A stretch of 64,000 bases of DNA from Nelumbo lutea. Taxonomy: Eukaryota > Streptophyta > Magnoliopsida > Proteales > Nelumbonaceae. The stretch spans positions 21,258,378 to 21,322,377 of the forward strand of contig JAKGHH010000008.1 of NCBI GenBank assembly GCA_022828595.1, read 5' to 3'. Positions 54,838-64,000 of this stretch are shown here, in pieces. A model generated the notes under the pieces. The model searched no databases, had not been told where the DNA came from, and worked only from the letters and a program-made list of their open reading frames with translations. Each line of letters starts with the position of its first letter. The first letter of the stretch is position 1. The position numbers and the translations under genes were made by a program.

Positions 54838-55402
54838 TGTTGACGTTTGGTGTGGCTACGCAATTCAACAGTCACAATAAATGATGTCGTTTGGTGTGGC
54901 TGCTGAGAATTCAACAGCCACAATTACTGCTCTACCATTTTGATTCCACCAAAAACTACTGCATTTATTTTTTGCCTCCTCCATTTTTTTTGCCAGAATT
55001 TTAGGGACCATGTTCCCTATTTTCTTCTATAAAAATGGTGCCTCCTAGGGTAGTAGGTACATGGAGAGAGAGCATTAGAAAGCTGAAGAGATTGAGAGAA
55101 CTCCATCACCATCTTCCAGCAAGATCTATAGTCATCTATGCTATGGAGTGCATCAAGGCTTTGTTATAGGCATTTCGGCACTTGTAAGGTGGTCAGTTTG
55201 TAATACTCTTATCAAGGATATGAATAAACAAGTTTTCTTTCCTCTCCCATGGATGTAGGTCTCTTTGACCGAACCACGTAAATCTGGTGCCATTTTTACC
55301 TTTCCTTTTGCTCTTATTATTTGCTTTATAATTCACATATTTCCCAATTATTTTCTTGTTTGCCATATTACTTAATCGGTATTTCAGAATTCAATCCTAA
55401 CA
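54838..55402 (+). repeat. 5' LTR of the Ty1/copia element
   Basis: Starts TGTTGACGTTTGG, ends CCTAACA, 565 bp. CTATAAAAATGG (about 55027) is a good TATA box. GTTTGGTGTGGCT is repeated near the start (54845 and 54889). The primer-binding site follows directly. Confidence 0.8.
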
Positions 55403-55404
55403 AT

Positions 55405-55415
55405 TGGTATCAGAG
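55405..55415 (+). other. Primer-binding site, initiator tRNA-Met
   Basis: TGGTATCAGAG two bases after the LTR end, the usual copia primer site. Confidence 0.9.
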
Positions 55416-55440
55416 TATTGTTTTTTAGGATTATTTATCG

Positions 55441-57311
55441 ATTAATTTTGTTACTAATGGTATCAATGAAGTTTGGCATTGAGAAATTGATAGATCTGTG
55501 AATTTTCGTCTATGGAAGCTCAAGATGAGAGCGATTTTGATTCAAAACGGTTTGGAGAAAGCCTTGGTGGGGCAAAAGAAAAAGCCTGAATCCATATTCG
55601 ATGAAAAGTGGGAGGAGATTGATATGAAAGCCATGTCGACTATTCATTTGTGCTTATCGAGCGAGATTCTTCGTGAAGTTGCTAAAGAAACCTCTACAGC
55701 ATAATTGTGACTCAAGTTGGAGTCACTCTATATGACAAAGAGCGTGACCAATCGACTTCTGCAGAAAAGTAGACTTAAGGACCTTTGTCTTTGGGAAGGT
55801 AACTCGATTAAAACCCACCTTGATGAGTTCTTCTTGATTGTCATGGATCTACAAAATATTGATATTGTAATTGATGATGAAGATCTGGCTATCACTCTTT
55901 TATGTTCTTTACCCGCATCATATAAGCATTTTAGAGATACCTTATTGTATGGGTGTGAGGAGATTACAGTTGAAGATGTAAAGAATGCATTGTTACAATG
56001 CGAACTGATTGATAATCAACTGACCAATAACCCAAGTAACTCTACAGCCGAGGGTCTCATTGTTCGTGGCAGGCCATCTGAAAGAAGTGGTAGTAGTAAG
56101 TCAAAGGGTCGGTCTAAGTCAAAGCATCGTAATTTGACTTGCAACTACTGCAATAGGAAAGGTCATGTTAAAGTTGAATGTTTCAAGTTGCAAAATAAGT
56201 AGAAGCATCAGGCAAGTGGTGACATAAAGAAAGATCCTCAAGCCGAAGCAAGTGTTGCGGTGGATGAGTTAGAGAATGATCTTATGCTAATTGCAGATGC
56301 AGTTACAAGGAAGGGTTCAAAATGGATTATGGACTCAGGATGTTCTTACCACATGTGTCCCGACAAAAGTGCATTCTCCACATATCAGAATTTTGATGGT
56401 GGAGTTGTTTTGATGGGCAACAACGCAGCTTGCAAGGTTGTCGGTAAAGGGACCGTCTGGGTGTGTATGCATGATGGTATTGTGAGGACATTAAATGAAG
56501 TCTATCATGTTCCTGATCTGGAGAAGAACCTGATTTCGAGGGGTTGCAGATATTCAGCTGAAGGTGGATTTCTTAAAGTAATTAAAGGTGCTTTGGTAGT
56601 TATGAAAGCTAACAGGGTTGGTAGATTATATGTATTGCAGTGAAGTACTGTGATAGAATCTTCTGCTTTGATCTCGTCATCCATGTTCGAGGAAGATCTT
56701 ACAAAGATGTGGCATATGAGGCTCAGACATATGAGCGAGAAAGGGATAACTTCTTTGAGCAAGCAGTGTTTACTTTGTGGGCATGTCACATGTATTCTTG
56801 AATTCTGTGAACATTGTGTGTTTGGTAAACACAAAAATGTTAGCTTTGCCAAAGGGATACATAGGACCAAAGGTACACTTGATTACATCCATTCAAATTT
56901 ATGGGGCCCTTCTCGTGTTTCTTCGAAGGGTGGAGCAAATTATCTTCTGACATTCATCGATGATTTCTCCAAAAAGGTATGGTGTATTTTCTCAAAAATA
57001 AAAATGATGTATTTGAAGTCTTCTTGCAGTGGAAAACTATGATTGAGAAATAGACAGGGAAGCAGATTAAAAGGTTGAGGACTGATAATGGGCTCGAGTT
57101 TTGTGAGTCCGACTTTACAAATTATTGTTTGAAGGAGGGTATCATTAGACACCGCACCTGTGTTGGTCAACCACAACAGAACGGTGTGGCAGAGCGGATG
57201 AACCGCACACTCTTGGAAAGGGCTCGTTGCATGTTGTTTAATGCAAGTTTGGATAAGTCCTTTTGGGCCGAGGCAATTTCCACAATATCTTACCCATGCT
57301 CAATTTTATAG
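55441..57311 (+). pseudogene. Ty1/copia gag, protease and integrase, 3' truncated
   Basis: Gag: FRLWKLKMRAILIQNGLEKA, a UBN2-like domain and knuckle CNYCNRKGHVKVEC. Protease: WIMDSGCSYHMC. Pre-integrase: MWHMRLRHMSEKGI and CEHCVFGKHKNVSF. Integrase motifs: FIDDFSKKVW, RTDNGLEF and GVAERMNRT, with all three acidic residues present. Frames break near 55497, 55704, 56202, 56643 and 57042. Sequence homology ends at about 57311 after FWAEAISTISYPC, so RT, RNase H and the 3' LTR are missing. Confidence 0.9.
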
Positions 57312-59833
57312 TGGTTTCTTGTTTCACGTGGAGCCAGCGGTTTGTATATATTTGTTTGTGAGAAAAAAAAATGAAGGGATCCTTGCATTGGGTAGTGAAG
57401 CTGAATGGAGATAGGAATTGGTTAAATAATTAGAATTACTTTTATTAATGATGTAATAAAATGTAAAATCTAAAATCGAATTGGTTAATTGTCCAAGTCA
57501 AATGGGTGAACCCGTGATGTTATAATTGAATAGAAAGATTTTAAAAACATAAAAATACAAAAAAAAAAGAATATTTGGTAAAAGTCTAATATTATATAGC
57601 CAACATATTAAAGAAAATAAGTGTGATAAATAAGGATTATTTTAATTGATGAAGGAAATGAAATACAAAAAGTAAAATCGTCTTGAAAAGGAAAATGTTT
57701 TCCATCCAAGGAAAGGTTCATGAATTCAATAGTCTAGATTAATCAATGATGTCGTAATTAAATTTAAAAAATAAAAAATAGATAGAAATACAAATAGTTA
57801 TAAAAACAAAACAAAAAAAGATTATAAAAAAATTAAGAGACATCCTTAATATTGTACATTCATCACATTATATAAAAAATATATTTTTGATAATGAAATG
57901 GAGTAAAAATTTTAAATTTTACATAAAAATATAAAAGATCATGGAACAATTTTTTTTAAAAAAAGGAAGAATCTTGACATATCTCTTACATTATTATTGT
58001 TATTACACTTATTATTATCTTAAATTACGATGTGCAACGCATGCACACATTTACTAGTCTAGTGAAACTAAAAGTACAAACATTATATCAGCAAGGAGAA
58101 TGAAAATTGTAGTTATAAACAAACAAATATAGTGCAAGTTTTGAAGAAATAAGTGTGATATAAGCAGTCATCAAGAAATGGTGCAGTACTGAGTCTTGAA
58201 TCCATTTACATTATATGCCATCTACTAATAACAAAGGACAACATTCAAATGATCAACTTAGAGATAATATAACAGCTAATAAAGTCATAGCAAGACTAAA
58301 GCAACATAAAAAAAAAATGCACGAAAAAAAAGAAATTTATAAGAACAATAGGCATAAGATGGGATAGATAGCATCTTCATCAAGATCATTAATGAGGACA
58401 ACTCTCTTATGGTGGATTCAGAAATGCTGAAAGTGAAATTTGTAATAAATTGCAACAAGATGTTATCATGCATATCTTTGAAGGCCCATTAAAAACCTAA
58501 TGAATTGGGTTGGCGTTGGGATCATGCATACCTTTGAAAGAGTCTAATGGGCTAATTAAAGCTCATGTAAGCCATTAATTTAGAGTTCGCTCGCTTCAGT
58601 CAGTGCAAACCGAGATGCTCAAATTGTTCCAATAGCCTTTTATAACCTAGCAGCAACGAGAATATCTCCCCCATGAAATAAATCACATAAGTACAGAGTT
58701 ATTTTCATCGCAAGGCTGTAAAGACTGTTTGAATTGAACAGACTTTGCATTGACTGAAGTCTAGCTCATTAATTTAAGGGGTTTTTACCGTTCAGTCCAC
58801 CCTTAGAAATCTTACAGGTGAATGAATCCTGATCATAGATCGATGCCAACCCAAGTTAGGTTACAATCATCCTAATCCAATCCAAGTTATTAAGCCTCCA
58901 AAGCCCAATCACAATGCATACATATAATATATAGAAATATATGTATACCAATCGATTTGATTAACCCCCGGTTTTCTATATTGATTAATCAAAATCAGAC
59001 TGGTACCTTTGATTTTTTAAAAATACCAAACTAACTGATTTAATTAATCAGAATTTTTAGTTCGATCTCGTCGGTTTGTTTCAGTTTTTCTTATACCAGG
59101 TTCACCCCTGGTATGCAACCTAATTACAAGACCTCAGTGTAGGCAACTGACATACTAGGAAGCTAAGAAGAACTTCAGCATCACCTTCAATTATGGCAGA
59201 AGATATTCTGAGGTTTAAAGCTAACTTGATGCATTAAATTTTAAAACAACGCAAGAGATTCCGTGACGAGAGTGTGCAGGCTTCATCCCGAGCAAATATG
59301 GTTTGCATTTCACAACAGTTTTTTCCCCTCTTTTATTTCTTAACTTTGTACCTAAGAAGTGTTGTATTCTGCTGCAATAGGAAAGGTTGAAAAAAAAAAA
59401 GATTACCAATCTTTGTGGGTAAGGTTTGGTATTTCACTGGACTAAGACTGGTCGTAGAGTCAGATCATTACATAGTACAAATAAATATTGGATACAAGTA
59501 AATATGAGAAAGAGCTTTACTCGGAGATAAGACCATTACATAGTACAAACAAATAAAGAAAGAAAGAGGCAATCAAATTAACGGTTCTTTGTTTTTCTCC
59601 TGGGGATGGAGCATAAAAAACCATACTCCCCGTTGTACCATGTAATTAACAATGCCATGGCCCATGAGCTAGCTTCCCATGTTGCCCGGCTTGGGCCAAG
59701 CTTTGGCTCCAGCCCATCTATGTCGTTCCTTTCTATTTTAATATCATCGTCTCTTCATTACCATAAGAAAATAATACTAATAAATGAGAAGTAAAGAAAC
59801 ATACAAGAGAAAAATGTTAATGCTAAGCACATA
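57312..59833. other. AT-rich intergenic DNA, nothing identified
   Basis: No supported gene, RNA or element end. Confidence 0.4.
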
Positions 59834-60570
59834 TGATGAGGGCGGATTTGGCCCTCCAATGATATAATGATACCTAGCGTCTCATGCCAACTAAGTGCAG
59901 CATTTTGATAGCTAGACAGTTCGAGCTCGTCACAGGTAGCTCGTCATAGGCAGCTCGCCACAGATAGCTCACCACCAGGTAACTCGCTACAGGGTAGCTC
60001 GCCAGAGGATAGCCTTGAGTCCCGCGAGAAGCTTCCTATCTAACAATAATACCTGTCAACATTGAAAGTTGCACCCACGTCCCTTGCCTAGCGGCACAGT
60101 GTCTGCCAATTCTAAGGACTACACTCATTGTCTCTCACCTGGCGGTGTTGTACCTGCCAACCCCGGAGGTTGTCTCCTGCCTGGTAGGACCATACCCTGC
60201 AACGGTCACATTAGCCCACCTACTCCCCAGTCCTGACGACAATAGCCAATCACTTCGAATCGTTATCTAACAGCAGATCGCTGTGGCAGAGATTTGGGGG
60301 CAGCCCCTCCAAACCTACCAGGATGTTAGTATATAAAGACTTCAACCCCCCAGGGGCCAAGGTATCGCATATTCACCACTCTCTAGCTCTCATCTTCTTG
60401 TGTACTGATTCTCTTTCTCAGCTCGCTACTGAGTTCTAACTTAAGCATCGGAGAGTCCCCATCAGGTGTTCAACCTGGGTCCCTTCTTCCTTCTTGCAGG
60501 TATCTCTTGCCCGTCGCCAGCTAGAAGCCTCGTCACTTCTAGCTAGGAGTGGCTGGATTGTGCATCATCA
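59834..60570 (+). repeat. 5' LTR of the non-autonomous Tat-like element
   Basis: 737 bp, TGATGAGGGC...GCATCATCA. A TATA box (TATATAAAG, about 60332) precedes the likely start of transcription. TAGCTCGCCACAG-type words are repeated several times at 59930-60010. Confidence 0.9.
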
Positions 60571-60572
60571 AT

Positions 60573-60582
60573 TGGCGTTGTC
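60573..60582 (+). other. Primer-binding site, altered tRNA-Asp type
   Basis: TGGCGTTGTC lies two bases after the LTR and corresponds to TGGCGCCGTC of elements I and II with two changes. Confidence 0.65.
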
Positions 60583-60632
60583 TGTGGGAAACGCTTCGAA
60601 AAGCTTTCTCTACCAAACTTTCACCAGCATTA

Positions 60633-62097
60633 ATGGCGTCTTCTGGCAATGCCAGGCAAAACAACGGAACGAACACTTCTAGGGGGCACATTCAGGCCCC
60701 CGCCGTGCGTATCAGCCAGTTTACTGTACCTCTCAGCACCTTCAGGGTCCCCACGCTGGACCTACCCTAGGTCGCCGAGGCAGTGAACACCCCGTTCCCC
60801 CCCACGGTAAACACCACCTTCATTGAACCCTCCGTGGTTCCTCCCGCCATGGAGCAAAACCGGCTGGGTGACCTAGTACAGTGCGTACGAGCCATTCAGG
60901 CCCAAATGCAGCAAGTCCAGCAACTTCAGCACTACCAACAGCAAGTCATGTGTCATTTCTATCAGCAGCAGTTCCCAACGATACGGCAAAGCCGGCAACC
61001 AGCTCAGCCGCGATGCCCAATAACGCCGCAGAACCAGCGGCCGCTCAACTGCCGCCAAAGTAGTCGCCCTCCTCACAGAGGAGAAACCTCCCAAGCCTCA
61101 TCCCGTAGCAGGAGAGAACAAATAGCTCCCACCACCTTGCGGCAACAAGGTAGGTCAGAAGACACTGACCCCACTAGAGTCGGTCCACCCCAGCACGTGC
61201 AACCGAAAACCTCACTTACGGGTAACCGATTCGAAGCTTTGGCCGTGAGCTCTGAGCAAGACCCTTCAGTTCGCAGAAGCCAGTATCAGCCTGACTCTAA
61301 CTAGGCCAAAACCCGGCCTGACAATACCGAAGCAAGAAGCACCAATATGGACCCTGCCAAGAAGCAGCGAAGACGGCGTCCCAAGGTGTGCCATGCAATA
61401 ATTCTTGAACAACTCACGGGCCCAGCAGACCCGAGCGGCCCAAAGGTAGAACGGGGGCAAGCTCGGAAGTTGCGAAGATTGCCCCTCTCCTCTCGGTGCC
61501 ATCTCCCCTCTCCTCCGACCTCCTAGTAGCTCCCATGCCGAAGGACTTCAAGGTACCTCCTCTAGACAAATATGACGGGTCATTCGACCCAAATGACCAT
61601 GTGTACTCCTTCCAGTCCCAGATGCACCTCGCCGGAGCTAGTGAAGCCTGCATGTGCGTTGCCTTCTCCACGACCTTCGGAGGAGTGGCGTGCACGTGGA
61701 ATAGAAACCTCCCATCCGAAACAATCTAGAACTGGGTGCAGTTCGTACAAGCATTCACCTCGCACTTCGTTACTAGAAAGAAGTGTCTGAGGTCGCAAGA
61801 AAGCCTCCTTAGCATAGTCTAGAAAGAGGGAGAGTCCATCCGAAGCTACATCAAGCACTTCAACGACATCTGCCTCCTGATCCCAGACCTAGACTCTGCT
61901 GTGAGACTCGTTGCAGCAAAGAGAGGAGTCACTCGCCGGGAGTTCAAGTGCCACGTAGTGGTGAACAAGCCCAAAGACATCACTGCATTCCTCAAGCTCG
62001 CTGACCAATTCATCGAGACCGAGGAGGAAATGAATCAAAAAGTCGGAGCTTCAGCAGAGAAGAGGAGGAAATATGATGACAAAGACATGGGCACCTA
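60633..62097 (+). pseudogene. Gag of the non-autonomous Tat-like element
   Basis: ATG at 60633 (MASSGNARQNN) lies 50 bp after the primer site. The N-terminal part is Pro/Gln-rich (MQQVQQLQHYQQQ). A capsid domain follows from about 61490 (VPPLDKYDGSFDPNDHV, QSQMHLAGASEACMCVAF, REFKCHVVVNKPKDITAFLK). Stops occur at 60768, 61302, 61727 and 61820, with frame changes between. The frame ends KDMGT directly where the tandem array starts; knuckle and protease are absent. Confidence 0.8.
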
Positions 62098-62905
62098 AGT
62101 CCCAGTCGCCTCTTCGGCATGGGCGAGCTAAATCCCAGTCGCCTCTTCGGCATAGGCTCCTAAGTCCCAGTCGCCTCTTCGGCATGGGGACCTAACTCCC
62201 AATCGCCTCTTTGGCATGGCATGGACGAGCTAAGTCCTAGTCACCTCTTCGGCATAGGCGAGCTAAGTCCCAGTCGTCTCTTTGGCATGGGCACCTAAGT
62301 CCCAGTCGCCTCTTCGGCATGAGCGAGCTAAGTCCCAGTCACCTCTTCGGCATGGGCGAGCTAAGTCCCAGTCGCCTCTTCGGCATGGGCGAGCTAAGTC
62401 CCAGTCGCCTCTTCGGCAAGGGCACCTAACTCCCAATCACCTCCTTGGCATGGGCACTTAAGACCTAGTCGCCTCTTCGGCATGGGCGAGCTAAGTCCCA
62501 GTCGCCTCTTCGGCATGGACACCTAAGTCCTAGTCGCCTATTCGGCATGGGCACCTAAGTCTCAATCACCTCTTCGGCATGGGCACTTAAGACCTAGTTG
62601 CATCTTCGGCATGGGCACCTAAGTCTCAGTCGCCTCTTCGGCATGGACACCTAAATCCCAGTCGCCTCTTCGGCATGGGCAAAGTTCAGGAGTGGACCAT
62701 GAGTCGCTCCCAAAGCCTAAAGGCCAATACTACTGAAAGACCCAATCGCCTCTTCGGCATGGGCAAAGTTCAGGAGTGGACTATGAGTCACTCCCAAAGC
62801 CTAAGGGCCACTATTGCTTATGACCCAGTCGCCTCTATGGCATGGACAACACTACTGCATAAGAGCCAGCCGCCTCGTCGGTATAGACAAAGTCATAAAG
62901 AGTGG
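62089..62905 (+). repeat. Minisatellite of about 32-33 bp units replacing pol
   Basis: About 18 tight copies, each with CTAAGTCCCAGTCGCCTCTT and CGGCATGGGC. They come in two kinds, joined by GGGCACC or GGGCGAGC, up to about 62680. Then longer units follow in which GGAGTGGACTATGAGTC / CCCAAAGCCTAAGGGC is inserted (62683, 62772 and 62892). The two kinds alternate partly as blocks, which points to stepwise duplication. Confidence 0.9.
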
Positions 62906-63090
62906 ACTATAAATCACTCCCAAAGCCTAAGGGCTAAAGTACCGAACTAGCAGAGACCTCAACACCTTACGGGCAACTCACTTCCAAGCAACTCCTAGAT
63001 CCTACCAAACTGAATCAGTGCTTACAAGCTCGTTGATTTACGGGACAAAAGGAGAAATCTACTCCGTTCACTGAGTTACTTTCAGCTTGG

Positions 63091-63104
63091 GTGTGGGGGG
63101 CAAA
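63091..63104 (+). other. Polypurine tract of the non-autonomous Tat-like element
   Basis: GTGTGGGGGGCAAA directly before the 3' LTR start TGATGAGG. It matches the tract of element II. Confidence 0.85.
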
Positions 63105-63827
63105 TGATGAGGGTGGATTTGGCCCTCCAACGACATAATGACACCTAGCGCCTCATGCCAACTAAGTGCAGCCTCTTGACAGCTAGACAACTCGAGCTCG
63201 CCATAGGCAACTCGTCACAAATAGCTCGCCACCAGGTAACTCGCTACAGGGTAGCTCACCAAAGGATAACCCTGAGTCCCGCGAGCAGCTTCCTATTTGA
63301 CAACTGTACCTGTCAACCCTGAAAGTTGCACCCACGTCCCTTGCCTAGCGGCACAGTGTCTGCCAACTCTGAGGACTGCACTCATTGTTTCTCACCTGGA
63401 GGCGCCGTACCTGCCAGCCCCGGAGGTTGTCTCCTGCCTGGCAGGACCATACCCTGCAACGGTCACATTAGCCCACCTACTCCCCAGTCCTGACGACGAT
63501 AGCCAATCACTCCGAACCGTTATCTAACAGCAAATCGTCGCGACAGAGATTTGGGGGCAGCCCCTCCAAACCTACCAGGATGTTAGTATATAAAGACTTC
63601 AACTCCCCAGGGGTCAAGGTATCGCATATTCACCACTCTCTAGTTCTCATCTTCTTGCGTACTGATTCTCTTTCTCTACTCGCTATGAGTTCTAACTTAA
63701 GCATCGAAGAGTCCCCGTCGGGTGTTCAACCCCGGGTCCCTTCGTCCTTCTTGCAGGTATCTCTTGCCCATCGCCAGTTAGAAGCCTCATCACTTCCAGA
63801 TAGGAGTGGCCGGATTGCGCATCATCA
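63105..63827 (+). repeat. 3' LTR of the non-autonomous Tat-like element
   Basis: 723 bp, TGATGAGGGT...GCATCATCA. Close to the 5' LTR, with scattered differences and small indels. Confidence 0.9.
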
Positions 63828-64000
63828 ACATCCAATGTTCATATAATTGTTACAATACAAACCATATGATAGATTTCTTTTATATCATGCATGGATACCC
63901 ATATTATATTTTCATATAAAACATTTTGGGGAAATCTATACTTTCCACCAACACTACCTCTACAAGTTGGACGACACCGCCATATCTATAATTCGTTATA
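63828..64000 (-). other. Possible start of another P450 3' region
   Basis: TTTCCACCAACACTACC and GACACCGCCATA at 63943-63990 resemble TCTTCCACCGACTAC and GACACCACCATA of the P450 3' untranslated region (51580-51625). Too short to be sure; the window ends here. Confidence 0.3.

Larger units (their letters stand above)
59834..63827 (+). mobile_element. Non-autonomous Tat-like element with internal minisatellite
   Basis: Both LTRs, a primer-binding site, a degraded gag, a tandem-repeat array and a polypurine tract are present; pol is absent. Flanks are ACATA (59829-59833) and ACATC (63828-63832), a 4/5 target duplication. At 3,994 bp it is much shorter than a full Tat element. Gag is related to those of elements I and II but clearly a different family, with another LTR. 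Confidence 0.85.

Noticed and set aside
62089..62680. CRISPR-like regular repeats
   Set aside because: Units are contiguous without unique spacers and lie inside a plant LTR element: a minisatellite.
62675..62950. Plus-strand 91-codon frame with repeated WTMSRSQSL
   Set aside because: Arises from the longer tandem units; no independent evidence of coding.

Overview
This is plant nuclear DNA. Roughly the first 38 kb is a mosaic of organelle-derived DNA and LTR retrotransposons. The rest is ordinary nuclear sequence with snRNA genes, a cytochrome P450 and more retroelements. Supporting evidence: a mitochondrial-type tRNA-Ser(UGA), a plastid-type tRNA-His, an rbcL fragment, a mitovirus polymerase-like fragment and a 3'-truncated mitochondrial-type tRNA-Ser(GCU) all lie left of 38.2 kb. 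U5 and U2 snRNA genes with plant snRNA promoters and an intron-containing CYP71-type P450 lie right of it. The species cannot be fixed from sequence alone; a flowering plant, probably a woody dicot or magnoliid, is only a guess.

Layout. 1-6711: left-truncated Tat-lineage Ty3/gypsy element I (minus strand). 6712-9217: organelle-like DNA with a gypsy RNase H/integrase fragment and a copia RNase H fragment. 9218-20186: Tat element II (minus strand) with two LTRs, a gag-pol region broken into several frames, an antisense intron-containing gene with its own promoter, and an extra gag leader stuck outside its 3' LTR. 20187-22690: organelle-like DNA. 22797-25150: 3' half of a chromovirus (plus strand). 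25151-27519: copia RT fragment, tRNA-Ser(UGA) and mitovirus-like fragment. 27520-33198: chain of two chromovirus-type elements sharing a middle LTR (minus strand). 33199-38203: tRNA-His, rbcL fragment, GC-rich short repeats and broken tRNA-Ser(GCU), where organelle similarity stops.

Nuclear part. 39.0-40.7 kb holds a U5 snRNA gene (plus) and a U2 snRNA gene (minus) in convergent orientation. 41.4-49.3 kb is AT-rich intergenic DNA with possible MITEs, diverged repeat arrays and P450 pseudogene fragments. 51.7-53.3 kb is the P450 gene on the minus strand: two exons, with a damaged N-terminus. 54838-57311 is a 3'-truncated Ty1/copia element. 59834-63827 is a non-autonomous Tat-like element with both LTRs and a near-perfect target duplication; its pol region is absent and a minisatellite of about 32 bp units sits where pol would be.

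Functionally the only candidates for host expression are the U5 and U2 snRNAs and possibly the P450. The organelle tRNAs have no reason to be active in the nucleus. The most unusual biology is in the retroelements: the antisense gene in the Tat element with a TATA box and nine ACGT cores upstream, and the LTR-bounded minisatellite element.
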